A stretch of DNA of 64,000 nt from Anas platyrhynchos (GCF_047663525.1 NC_092600.1:930001-994000); one strand, 5' to 3'. Positions 14,701 to 32,134 are shown, counted from the stretch's first letter. The notes: generated by a model not told the origin, from the sequence alone. Numbers and translations are program-made.

Positions 14701-15453
14701 TAATATGGGAGTCAGTAGATTGTGTTTGTTAATTTGTGTAGAACCTACTTTTATCCTCTCTTCAATTAGCAAAACATTGAGCCTATAAAGAACTTTTCTT
14801 CCTGATTCTAAATTTAAATACAATTTATTCTAATCCATTCCTTTAGCTACATGAATTGTTCTCCTCTAACTTGTACAAGACGCTATAATTTTCAAACACG
14901 AGAAGCCTAATAATAGAAATCATCTATCCTTGTTAGCATATGAGCCGATCCAAGACCTCTGAACCATTTTGCTAAGAAATCCAGCTAGAAAACTAATTTT
15001 ACATAAATCTATGCATGTCAAAAATACAGATAGCTCTTCAGGATGCTAACTTAAGCATCATTACATAAGCAGCTTAGGGTTGCCTGTTGAGCCGAGACAC
15101 AAGAGTAGATGGCGCTGAACCCAGCGTTACACACCAACTATTCACTTCCTGATACATCTTTCATCTAAAACTTTTGTCAGCTCCCCACATTACCAAGCCT
15201 GCCAACTGTAAGCATTGCACACAGCGTAGCAGGTCTACAGGCAAAGCAATTTTTATCCTTCCTTAAATCCCTCTGCCCAAAGCAGCAGCTGGCTGAAGCC
15301 CATTTATACAAATGGACTGGGAAAATGTTCCATCCTTCACCCTCTTTAGATGAAAATGGAAGAAAACATCCTCACGAACCTCTTGCACATTTAAGCACAG
15401 CAGTTGGGGAACGATTTTCTGATACAGAATTATAGAATCAAAATCACCCTCGT

Positions 15454-15468
15454 GTTACCATTGGTAAC
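15454..15468. promoter_or_regulatory. RFX-type X-box palindrome
   Basis: GTTACC and GGTAAC are perfect inverted half-sites separated by ATT. The symmetry extends one base further on each side, giving 8-base arms around a central T. This matches the X-box consensus bound by RFX transcription factors, for which spacers of one to three bases are accepted. It lies inside the KCTD16 intron, about 740 bases downstream of the exon donor. Function is inferred from the motif only. Confidence 0.45.
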
Positions 15469-15801
15469 AGTACCTCTACCTGAATATCAACTTAGAAAGT
15501 TAATGAGCCTGCTAGAGCTATCAGCTAAAATTACCACAACAGTATGTGATCTGATGTGATTGCAGTAAGCAGGGCAGATACTTCTCATTATGAGGACTGT
15601 TTTTCATAGGCATGTTGCATAACAAGGCACAGTAACTCGCCTCTCTCTGCTCTGAGCCCTCATTTCAGAGCACATCAGTTGGCTCTGAGAAGCCTCCCCG
15701 TTGAAAAGCAGCCAGGGGGACGGGATTTTGTTTTCCCTTCCCTGCACGTAAGTGTGTCGGGTTTGCTGACAGATGGTTTGGCTGACTATGCTTGACTATT
15801 A

Positions 15802-17334
<1,533 letters not shown>

Positions 17335-17605
17335 CTGTTAAAAGGGAAAACAAAACCAGACACAAATTATTCTCTTAAGCATGCCAGAAATTGCAACAGA
17401 GAGAAAGAGAAGCCGATGGTTTTTGAAAGCAGTTAGCTTCCTGCTACACAGATCTATTTTTGCCAAGTTCTGCGTTCCTTTTCCCAAGTACTGACCAAGG
17501 GGAGGACTCCGTGTGACCCCACGGTTTAAAGACAACACAGGGTTCATCTTAAACAAGCATCTGCTTTAGACATGCAGCTGAGGCAAGGGGAAGGGCAGCT
17601 CTTAC
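17335..17605 (-). other. KCTD16: Predicted KCTD16 leader intron (271 bp)
   Basis: The minus-strand donor AAG|GTAAGA sits at 17606/17605. The acceptor is a run of T and C ending in TTAACAG at 17341-17335. Both fit the GT-AG consensus well. Removing it would join an untranslated first exon from the CpG island to the exon carrying the ATG. A noncoding first exon would be typical of this gene family, but no transcript is available here to prove it. Confidence 0.5.
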
Positions 17606-17800
17606 CTTGGTTACAAGTAACGCACAGCTCTGTGCAGCAAAGCAACATCTCAGGACACTCAGAACACACACACAGGCACACAGAGCCCGCTTAGCACCAA
17701 ATCCGGTCCCGGCAAGGGGCAGCAAAGGCAAGAAAAGTGCTCTCAGCAACATCCACGGAGATCCCAAGAGTTAAACCGAGTCACAGGAAAGTTAACCGCG
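17606..17800 (-). other. KCTD16: Probable KCTD16 noncoding first exon (5' limit unknown)
   Basis: This is the sequence immediately upstream of the strong donor at 17605 on the minus strand, at the edge of the CpG island. The transcription start cannot be placed from sequence alone. It should lie somewhere between about 17650 and 18050. No TATA box is evident, which fits a CpG-island promoter. Confidence 0.4.
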
Positions 17801-18044
17801 GCAGGTGCCGAGAGGAAGCGGTACACACAGCACGGCGGGGAGGGGAGGAAGAAGAAAGGAGAGAAAAGCGCAAAAACCCCATAAATCCCACCGGGGTCCT
17901 CGGAGCGGGGCCGGGCAGGGCGGCGGTGGGCGGATGACTTGCAGAAACCCCGCGCTACGGCCGGCCGGGCTCCGGCGGCTCCCGCGGCGGCAGCGGCCCC
18001 GGGCCGGGGGGCGGCGGGGACATGGCCGGGGCGCCGCGGGGCTG

Positions 18045-18430
18045 CCCGGTACGGTGCGCTCCGCTCCGGTACGGTGCGCTCCGGTACGGTATGGTGCGGT
18101 ACGGTACGCTCCGGTACGGTGCGGTCCGGTGCGCTGCACCGAGCTGCCCGCCTCTCCCGCTGCTTGGCTCGGCTCGGCTCAGCCCAGCTCGGTGCGGCTC
18201 AGCCCGGCTCAGCTCGGCTCGGCTCGGCTCGACCGGCACGGCTCAGATCAGCCCGGCTCAGCCCGGCTCGGCTTAGCTCGGTGCGGCTCAGTTCAGCTCA
18301 GCCCGGCTCGATGCGGCTCAGCTCGGTGCAGCTCAGCCCGGCTGGGCTCGGCTCGGTGCAGCTCAGCCCGGCTGGGCTCGGCTCGGTGCAGCTCAGCTCA
18401 GCCCGACTCGGCTCGGTGCGGCTCCGCTCA
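18045..18430. repeat. Pentamer-derived GC-rich minisatellite in the CpG island
   Basis: From 18045 to about 18135 the sequence is a chain of five-base units alternating CGGTA, CGGTG and CGCTC. From about 18165 to 18430 the unit shifts to GGCTC, AGCTC, AGCCC and similar. A 30-base higher-order unit is duplicated perfectly at 18331-18360 and 18361-18390. The five-base periodicity explains the absence of stop codons and the Ser-Ala-Arg-Leu-Gly type translations in overlapping frames. Confidence 0.9.
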
Positions 18431-18500
18431 GCGGCGCGGGGCCGTGCCGGCGGCGGGCGCTGCCGATTGCATCATCCCGGCGGAGCGGGGCCGGGACCGC

Positions 18501-18521
18501 GCCAGCACCGGGGACAGCGCC
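18501..18521 (+). promoter_or_regulatory. RE1/NRSE-like element (REST/NRSF binding site)
   Basis: The 21-base segment keeps both functional half-sites of the canonical RE1 intact and at canonical spacing: AGCACC at 18504-18509, two variable bases, then GGACAGCGCC at 18512-18521. Compared with the textbook consensus it matches 17 of 21 positions. The differences are the first two bases and the two spacer bases, which are the least constrained. REST silences neuronal genes in non-neural cells. KCTD16 is a neuronal gene, and the site lies about 0.9 kb upstream of its predicted leader donor. Confidence 0.7.
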
Positions 18522-21041
18522 GGGGCCGCCCCGCCCCGCCCGCCCCGCCCCGCCGCCCGGTGCCGGCCGAGCTCCCCGCGGCCACCTCCCCGGTACCCCC
18601 CCGGTACCCCCCGATACCCCTCCCCCTTGGAGTCCCCCCTCCCGGTGCGCCCCCGCCCCTCGCACGTGCCTGGCCGCCGGGGGGCGGCGGGGGGGGACCG
18701 GGACCGGCGGGGCCGCGGCTGTGCCCCGCCGGTGAGCGGCACCGGGGGGCGGGGGCAGGGGCCGGGGCCGCGCTCCCCGCCGCCGTGCCCGTGCCCGTGC
18801 CCGCACCGCCACCTCGCGGCAGCCGCCCCGGGCCGAGCCCCGGGTCCGCAGGTACCGACCCGGCCCCCCCCCGGTCCCCTCCGGCTCCCCCCAGCCTTGG
18901 TCCCGCGGCACCAAGCCCTCGGTGCTGCAGGGGGCAGCGGTCCCGGCACGGTGAGGCTGCTCGGGGACACAGCGGGGACACAGCAAGGCTCCCGTGCAAA
19001 CGGTGCCCGGACCCCAAAGGGGAGGTTTCGGGGTGGAATCGCGGTGTGCAAGTTGCCAACCCAGCTCCTGCTCCGCCAGCTTCTGAGAGCAGGGCCAGGA
19101 GCATAAAGCAACCGACACCGCCGCATGCTCAGGGTAAGAAGTGCCACTCCAAGGGCTAAGGGAGAAAACCACAACTTGTGTACTTACACATTTTTCAAAT
19201 TCACGCCTGAATCAAACCCTTGCTTTTTACCCCAATTCATTCACTAATTAAGAAGCAACAGCCAAGGTCCTGAGCCAAAGATCTGTCCCTCACCTCTGGA
19301 TCTCACTCTAATTTCCAACCAGCAGCATCTGGGGCCGCGGCAGAGGCTGCACGATGTAGCTCGGGACGAGACAAAGCACTGCGCATCTTCACTCCGGCTC
19401 CTGCAGGCCAGCCCAAGAAGTGCTTGTCAGGGGCTCTCATCCTTAGAACGAAAACGTGCAGGTGTGATGTGAGGACACGTTAGCTTAGACGTACTCATCA
19501 CTTCTTTAAGAGTTTGGCATCGTCAAGGCATGCAGGTTTAACATCTGCATGACCAGGCAGAAGAAATGATAAGCTTCCTTTGGGAGTTACGCTCATTAGT
19601 GCTGCCCTGGTTCAAAGCAAGGAGCATTGCATCAGCTTTTTCAAATACTTTAGTTATTAATGTTAGTTAATATGCTTTAATAATAATTAAATCAGTGTTC
19701 ATAAAGCCAGTGGTGTCCTGTTGGCAGGGCTTGGAGAATCAATTCACTGTGCCCAGTAAAAACTGAACTTGTTCAGACAAGCACCAGAGACACCTGCGGT
19801 CACACAGAGGTCCAAATCACAGGCGAGTGGCAGAGGTCCCCTGGGCAGAAGTGGGAACTACACAGCAGGTCTGATGTGCAGGCACTCCGGCAAGGGAGTG
19901 AGGATAAGGTTTTGTGAAGGATTTTGACATCGATACCGTGTGATTAATGAACACAGATGTGTTTAAGCTCTAAGTCTTTTGGAAAAATTATAATCAGAAT
20001 TGCCCTTTGAAAAGAACAAAAACTGTAGAATTTTAATCTCAACAGCTTTAGAAATGTATCTGCTTCTGCACCTTTCAAGCAATAAATGAAAGAAATTAAA
20101 CTCCTACTTTTATTTCTTTACACAGGATGCTCCAATCATTTTCCTGCAATACAATATAATATCATTTCCTTTGATGCAGTGACTTCCATACTAGAAGCAT
20201 CACATACTGCTTCCTTGCTAAATACAAGCCACTGGCCAAATCCTTCAAAATGCTGCCTGATAAGAGTGAAACTTCAAAATCTGGGCCAAATGCACCGGTG
20301 ACCTAAATGTAAAATATGTGTCAGGACCACACTAAGGACCTTATCTATTCAGCCGCAAAACTAAAGCAGCTCACTTAAGTGCGGCTACAGTTCTTTGATG
20401 GAAAAGAAAAGCAGCATCTATCAAAAGGAGGAGGATGAAGCATGTCCCACTTTTAACAGATGCCTACATAACCTTCAATATAGCTAGGGAAAAATTTAGC
20501 CCAAGCTTAGAGCGTATGTTCCAGAAGTCACAGCAGAGCTATGCTTAAACCCGATACATCAACGATGTGACATCATTCACAGGTTTGAGGCCACTCCTTA
20601 TGACAAAGTGCTATGTTAGCATCCAAGCTTTCACAAAGTCATGGGACAACTGACTTCATCAAGTTCTGCAGGTGCTAAAAAGGGGTAGGTGTCTGAAAAG
20701 AAGCAGCAATGGATGTTAGAAAGGGTAGTATTCAGCTAAGTGTATAGTAGCGATGGGATGTACACACATCACCTTACAGCTCGCAGTGCGAACACACAGC
20801 TATAAATACGAATCAAGCCGCCCACGTATAACGAGAAATGTAGAAGCTGTTTATCGGCATTTAAACACCACACTGAACTTCAGGCACTCACAGAAGTAGC
20901 AATGATTTCTAGTGGAAATTGAGGGAGTAATTCTGGGAAGAAAAAAAAAAAAATCTAAGTTGGATTTTGGACATAAGATTTCAGCTAAAAAGCCACATGG
21001 GAACTTTCATCACTCTGGGTGATTTTTAAACGCAATAGTTA

Positions 21042-21046
<5 letters not shown>

Positions 21047-21074
<28 letters not shown>
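21047..21074 (+). repeat. Poly-A tract (28 A)
   Basis: An uninterrupted run of 28 A. No processed-pseudogene body or target-site duplication is apparent next to it, so I list it as a simple repeat. Confidence 0.9.
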
Positions 21075-21079
<5 letters not shown>

Positions 21080-24000
21080 GTTTTCAGTTCTCGACTTACA
21101 CTCTGATTCAGAAGTGACTTCGTGATGCACCAAAGGAGCCTCCAGCCACGTGTTCTGTAACTCCCATTGCAGCAGGCCAGGACTCTCCCGAGCCCCAGAG
21201 AACAGCACAGTTGCTGAGGAGGGTGGTGTGGCGAAGAGGAAAAGGAAGGTCTGGCCCCAGGAGGTGCTTTGGGCCCAGCTGTGCCCTATTGTCAGAGCAG
21301 TGTGAAGGGACACTGGTTGCAGGGAGAACCAGCCACCACATCCTGCAGGCAGATGCCAGCACTTCCAGACAGACTTCCAGTCCAAACTCAATCCATAGCT
21401 AAGGACAGTAACAGTCCTGGCAGGAAGAAACCCCAGCCTGTTGCAGAGTAACAGACCTTCAACCCAGGCAATTTAGAAAAGATGTATAGCATTCCTAGAG
21501 CAGAGTGGTCTTCCAATCCCTCTGGTAGCTCTGGAAACTGAGTTCCCAAGAACAGAGCCAGGCAAGAAAAAGTATGGCACTGAGATAAATTAACACATTG
21601 TCCACTGATCCTGCAGTGTGAATTACATACAGTGAAAATCTCATCCACTGAAATTTCACAGTAGGTGTGAATAAGACAACCTAACAAATATTTCACTTTG
21701 GAGAAAAAGCATAAAGGAACTCTAAATGGCAGGATCTCCCCAAGAAAAGGATCTGCTAGCAGAAGTGCAAGTGCCATAAAGCAGGGTTTATTACGAAGTA
21801 CATAGTAGAGCATTATACAGTTTTGCCCTTGATCTTTTATTCATAACTCAAGTGCATAATGTATTTTCATCAAAAAAAGGCAAAGAGGAAGAATAGCTTT
21901 CACAGCCACTCAGCATGTAAGCACAGGCGTTGTGTAAGGCCGATAATTCAAGCAGGAAACATGAGACATTATTTTTTCCCCATCAAGTAACATACAGAAT
22001 GTGGGCACAGCTCCTGCAAAGAAAACTGTGTGCTCTTCTCATCACACACCAAATCCAAAGCAAATTCATTGCACAAGGTGCTAGATTTCCAAAAACTGAC
22101 AGCGAGGAAGAATCACATTCTACTGGTTTGTGTAGCAGCCATTGTACATCAGGTAACATTTTGACCAGGAATTGATATATCAAATGCTAAAAAATCCTGT
22201 AGAATTTCATGGATGGTGTTCAGCAAAGCAATCTGCTACACAAACAGTCCCATGTGTGTTGGACACTTCAGTACACCCAGCACATACAAACAGACAGAGA
22301 CCTCATATGCACTCGCATCAGCAACCTTGTTAAACTCAAAGGGAAATTGTTGTTTCCAGTCACCTTTTGCTATGGGACTTTCTCTCTTACATGTTTCGCC
22401 ACAGCAAAGCTTTCTTCAGCAGACTTCTTCCTTTTTCCTTTCCTCCCACATTACCAAAGTACTTTGATAAGAGTTTTATCTTCAGTCTGGTTCAGATTAT
22501 CCTGTTATTTACACTACTATGAATATAGTGTGGTTTTTAATGTTGCAGCCAATACAAACTTTGGTCCTCGCTGGGTAGCATTATTTTGATATGGCCACTG
22601 TGTAACCCATGCACTAATTTCATGAGTATTTTTATAGTTCCCATCTTCCCGTTTCAACATGTCTCACAAAACCAGGCATCTGCTCCCTGTCCACGGTGCA
22701 GGCAGAACTGCCCCTCAGGAAAGGGGCTGTGTTTGGTGCCTTACCAGGCAACGAGGCTGTGCCAGCGGGCAGGGTGAGAGCTGCTGCTTGCAGGCAACCT
22801 GCAGAGATGTTTTGTGGGTTCTTGCTCTAATAAGAATTGTTGGGCATATACTGGCAGAAACTGATGCATTTCCACATCTGTTTAGAGTCTTCATTTTCAT
22901 ACAAGCCCCTGTAAAATCATCTCTATTTTGCTTCACCAGAGAAGGAAGGGGTTTCTGATACGTCTCCAGAAAGAACATACTGGGGGAGAAGGTATAAAAA
23001 GGATAAACTTCCCCCTGTTCCCATTAGTGCTGGCTACCACAGTGCACTTTCCAAGTCATGCAAGAAGACAATAGCTGTGCAGCTGCAAGATACTGCTTTC
23101 CTTGGACCCATAGGCCTGTACCAGACAACTCACTGCTACAGGCAAGTGTGAATTTGTCCCACAAAGCTGAAGCAGACAACTGATACCCTAAAGTCATGTT
23201 AAGAAGCCCAGTGCAAACAGAGAGCTAATTAATGAAAGCTCGAGCCTAAGCTGTGAGCAAATTCTAATAATCTAAGCAAATCCAAACAGATTTCTAGCCA
23301 AAGAGCATTTCACCAGCAAATCACAATTAAACAGCCCACTGCCTGGAATTTGGGTCTAATTTCACTGTCTAGTGAACTGCAACCAAGTCACACAGTTCAT
23401 CAAAGCGGCACTAAGCCATCAACATCAGATGTATCCTGCACACTCTACAGCTCTTCCATGAAAGCCTGGGCCTTCTCAGCCTTCAAACACGCATTTACCT
23501 AAACTATAAATGTGCAGGAAGCAGCTTATACCGTAGTGACTGATCTCTGTGTTATCTGTGACTATAATTCCTACATTGTTATTTCATCCAGTTCTACAAA
23601 CACGCGTATTTTCTGGAAGGCTGTTCCCAGGAGATACTGGATATCCTGCACCACAAGGTGCGTTCTGCAGGAGAGGCTTATAACAGGACTGTTATTCAAA
23701 TACAGTAATCTCAGCAGAAGAAGATTATATCCGTGAGAGCTTGTAACAAAATAACTGTAATTGTGTCCTAAGCCACAGTGAATTTTAAAAAAATAAAATA
23801 AAATAAAAACCTACTTCGGAAAAGGGTCTTGCATTTGCAGAAGCTTGTGTGCCCGAGTGGCAAGCAATCTGTTCTAGCGTGCCCATAAGTTCAGCTACAT
23901 CACGCACGGGATTGCAACTGTTTATGCATGCACAAGTAAACATTTCTGAATCTCATTACTGTGCACCTATTTGGCAACAACAATAACGTGGCAATTATGA

Positions 24001-24376
24001 TTCAGCTCATTCTGAAGTTTCAGCTAAACTGCCTCAGCTGGGTTTTCCCCAGCTCTGTCCACACCAAGCCTGTCTGAGTCAGCAGCACACTCGCTTCTTC
24101 CTGCGCTCTGCACGAGTACCTGAGGTAGTTAATGAAAACAAATTCTAATTAGCAGTCAGAGGGCAGCTTTTCCCCTGGCCCTGAGTGGAAAAAAAGGAGG
24201 TGCAAAACGATGGAACTAGAAGGAAAAACAGAGTGAGCAGCTTCTGCCAGCCCCTCGTGTCCCCACAGGGATGGATCCACCCCACTGCTGTTTGTCACAT
24301 AACACCGGGGGATCTTCTCCTCAGGCCTCCCCTAGGCCAGGCTGTTTCACAGGCATTGCGGGTTGTTTCAGTTTTG

Positions 24377-24454
24377 TGTTTTTGTTTTGGTTTGGTTTGG
24401 TTTGTTTGTTTTGGTTTGGTTTGTTTTGTTTGTTTTGGTTTGGTTTGTTTGTTT
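24377..24454 (+). repeat. (TTTGG/TTTG)n low-complexity repeat
   Basis: A mixed tetramer/pentamer array of T and G only, such as TTTGGTTTGGTTTGTTTG. The minus-strand translation is a Lys/Gln/Thr/Asn-rich string with no biological meaning. Confidence 0.9.
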
Positions 24455-25021
24455 GCCTCAGTTCCATGGAATTCCCGCTCCTGCAGCCACCTGCAAGGCA
24501 CAGGCTGACAGCTGCCTCTGATGAGGACCTGCAGACCCACAGCTCCTGCACACATTTTATGGGGCCTCAGAAGAGCGCTCTTTTTATTTAACATGTTGGC
24601 GTGAGGGGTACGAAGCCCTGCCACCGCCCGCAGCTCCCCGCCCCAGTACCGCCAGCCCGCGGGGAGCCTGAGCCCGCGGGCAACGCCATTCGCAGCCTTA
24701 ACCAAGAAAAGAAACCATACAGGAGCTCAAAACATCATTTATTTGGGTGATTAACAGGTGAAAAACCCGCAAAGAACGAGAACCGCGACGCCGCCCGGTG
24801 ACAGGCCCCGCGTGAGGCCGCGCCTCAGGCCCGCCCCCCGCCCCACGTGACCCCGCCGGGCCTCGCCCCCTCGGCGTTGCCACGCAGGCAGCGCGCGGGG
24901 CGGGCGGCGCATGCGCGCTGGGGGCGCGTCGCACGCATGCGCGGCGGCCCCGGAAGCGGCGGGCGGCAGGGTGACACGTCGCAGCGCCGCGCCGGGGGGG
25001 CCGCGCCTGGGCCGGGCCGCG

Positions 25022-25117
25022 GTGGGTGCGGGGGGGGCCGGGGGGCGCCGGGGGGGGGCCGAAAGGGGCTGAAGGGGTCCCGGGGCCGCGGGCTCACTCT
25101 CCCGGTGCTCCCCGCAG
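25022..25117 (+). other. YIPF5: Predicted short intron in the YIPF5 5' UTR
   Basis: A good acceptor (CTCCCGGTGCTCCCCGCAG) ends at 25117, 14 bases before the ATG. This suggests that the start codon lies in the second exon. A plausible donor is GTGGGT at 25022. The 96-base intron would contain G runs at 25030-25037, 25040-25045, 25050-25058, 25065-25068 and 25074-25077. The donor choice is uncertain because GC-rich sequence offers several GT candidates. Confidence 0.4.
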
Positions 25118-25131
25118 GCAGGGTGCGGGAG

Positions 25132-30300
<5,169 letters not shown>

Positions 30301-30745
30301 AGAGACTGTCCAAATTGTTGGACTCCAGTGGGCCAAAATGAAGACATCAACTTGGAGTACTTAGTTGGACCAGACACGGCTGCAAACACCTGTATAGTGT
30401 TGCTATCACAAAACTTAGACCAGGTTTAAATCATCTGGAACAAATGTCTCGTGTTCACTTTTTTAGGACTTTGAATACTGTTCTCAATTGACCTGAGGTG
30501 TCTATAGCTTTAATAAGTGTTCATGCTTATCAAGTTAATGTAATTTCTTTCCCATTCCTGTATCTTTAGAAAAGTAACTTTTAGTTGTTTATTTGAGCTG
30601 GTGGGGGAGTAGGGGGGAGGGTTTGTTTTTTTTGGTTTTTTTTTTCAGGGGAGGGAGGGAGGAGGGATGCAGTTACAGATTGAAAGATTGTTATCAGTAG
30701 AAGTTAACAAAACCACAGATGATGTGGATTTGGAAGTTCTCTTTG

Positions 30746-30751
30746 AATAAA
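30746..30751 (+). terminator. AATAAA polyadenylation signal, proximal candidate for YIPF5
   Basis: Canonical AATAAA 446 bases after the stop codon. No strong GT-rich downstream element is obvious, so use of this site is plausible but unproven. Confidence 0.5.
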
Positions 30752-31604
30752 TCTGCAGTAATAACCCATTTCCTCTCCCCTCTTGCCAAAAGGAAAATGC
30801 ACAGAAGAACACAAACAATTATTTCTATATTTTAACAGACACACACTTACGCTGTTTGGTTTCATTTACTTGTTCATTTGATGTGATAGTAATTCAAGAC
30901 GTAAGATACTGAAATTATGAATTAGGAAACAGATGCTCTAAAAACTAAAAGGATCTGCAATTCTGTCACATTTGAAATATGAATACATTTGGATGTCTAA
31001 GTAGCTATATGTTAACTTGAACTTCTGAAGATGACTTCAACTAGAGGATTTTCCCCTAATGGTGCACATAGTAGACAAAGAGTAATCTCTTTTGCAGTAC
31101 TTCCAAGAAAAACACCATTTTGAAAATGTTATGCTTGCCAGTATTGTAGTTACTGTAAAAGTAAGGTATATTGATTAAATTTTCCTTAAATTTTGAGAAT
31201 GTTGTTTGAGTTTTCCAATCTTTACTTTTGAACGGACATCGGTTATTAAAATAGGAACTTTCATATGGAAGCAAAATCATATTTAAAAATGTATTCAGTT
31301 AGTGGATTTGATATTTGCTTCAGCCATACATACTTAATTTTACATTACAAATATAATCTAGTTTGTGATACCAGATGCTTACAAGAAGTCTTATAAGTGT
31401 AGGATGTAGGAAAGCAAAAATGCTTGGTCTTCACAGAAGCACTTGCTAATTCTCAAAAGCAAGAAAACAACTTAACTCAATGGAAAGGGAAGATAGTCTT
31501 TTTTTCTTTCCCTTGGAAATGAAGAAGCTCTATCAAAATGCTAGATTATAACTACCATTTTTCAGCAATTTAATCTAAGGGACAATTTAATCCAGGGGAT
31601 TAAA

Positions 31605-31636
31605 TTCAGTAAATTCATTTCACTGAATTTACTGAA
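31605..31636 (+). other. Perfect 13-base inverted repeat (stem-loop)
   Basis: TTCAGTAAATTCA and TGAATTTACTGAA are exact reverse complements separated by six bases (TTTCAC). The transcript would form a 13-bp hairpin. Just upstream, CAATTTAATC occurs twice 17 bases apart. If YIPF5 uses the distal polyadenylation signal, the hairpin is in its 3' UTR. Confidence 0.8.
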
Positions 31637-32128
31637 GGTGTTAGTCCGATACTCATCTGTCAGGTTTGTGGAATAATATATTCATAGATTTTATGTGTTA
31701 TGTTAACACCTTGTAAGACTCAGTCCGTGAATGGGTCTTACATCAAAGGAAAGCTACCATGAGTGAATAATTTCACAGACCAGTGCATGTTATTGTTCAC
31801 TCTTCCTTTAGTTCTTCTCGTTCTCCTAAAAAATATAAAAATAAAAAAAAAATTCTTCCTAGTCCCACTAGAAGTTACTGAAGAGGTCCCCTTCTTTGGT
31901 TGGAGCTAACTTTGTTGTGTTCCTGGGAGCTGTGGGAAGTGCTGAATGAGTGTGAAAGCATCAAGAACTAAACACTGATGCAGAAAACTGTTTTGACTTA
32001 CGTACTGTGTCTGGCTGTTGTAATGAATTTTAAAACTCATAAAAAAAAAATTCAATTTCCTTCAAGAATTTGATTCAAGAGCCCAGATAATTTTATACTT
32101 TGATACTTTATTATGAGTTATCATCCTA

Positions 32129-32134
32129 AATAAA
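32129..32134 (+). terminator. AATAAA polyadenylation signal, distal candidate for YIPF5
   Basis: Canonical hexamer followed within 30-60 bases by T-rich and TG-containing sequence (GTTTATTTTATTTACTGG and TGTTTTACTCTGCATG), a reasonable downstream element. Confidence 0.45.

Larger units (their letters stand above)
17780..19030. promoter_or_regulatory. KCTD16: KCTD16 CpG-island promoter
   Basis: The segment is extremely GC-rich with dense CpG. It lies just upstream of the KCTD16 leader on the minus strand and contrasts sharply with the AT-rich flanks. It includes a pentamer-based repeat array (about 18045-18430), long C and G runs (18590-18900) and an RE1-like element at 18501-18521. Two long plus-strand frames (433 and 406 codons) and several minus-strand frames are open here only because GC-rich repeats lack stop codons. 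They overlap in different frames and encode Ala/Arg/Gly/Pro/Ser-rich strings, so I do not call them genes. Confidence 0.8.
19031..24600. other. Intergenic spacer between the KCTD16 and YIPF5 promoters
   Basis: No supported gene is present. Open frames are short and show no recognisable family. Content I can name: a 28-base A run (21047-21074), an AT-rich segment at 19.6-20.3 kb, and a TTTGG/TTTG repeat at about 24377-24454. The spacing shows that the two divergent genes have separate CpG-island promoters roughly 6 kb apart, not one shared bidirectional promoter. Confidence 0.75.

Noticed and set aside
17805-19159. Long overlapping plus-strand frames of 433 and 406 codons in the CpG island, and several long minus-strand frames
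   Set aside because: They arise from the stop-free pentamer repeat and extreme GC content, run in different frames over the same bases, and encode low-complexity Ala/Arg/Gly/Pro/Ser strings with no domain.
21047-21074. Processed pseudogene tail
   Set aside because: The A run has no recognisable retroposed gene upstream and no target-site duplication could be seen.
17800-25030. A single shared bidirectional promoter for KCTD16 and YIPF5
   Set aside because: Two distinct CpG islands about 6 kb apart each lie next to their own gene, so the genes are divergent but not driven from one core promoter.
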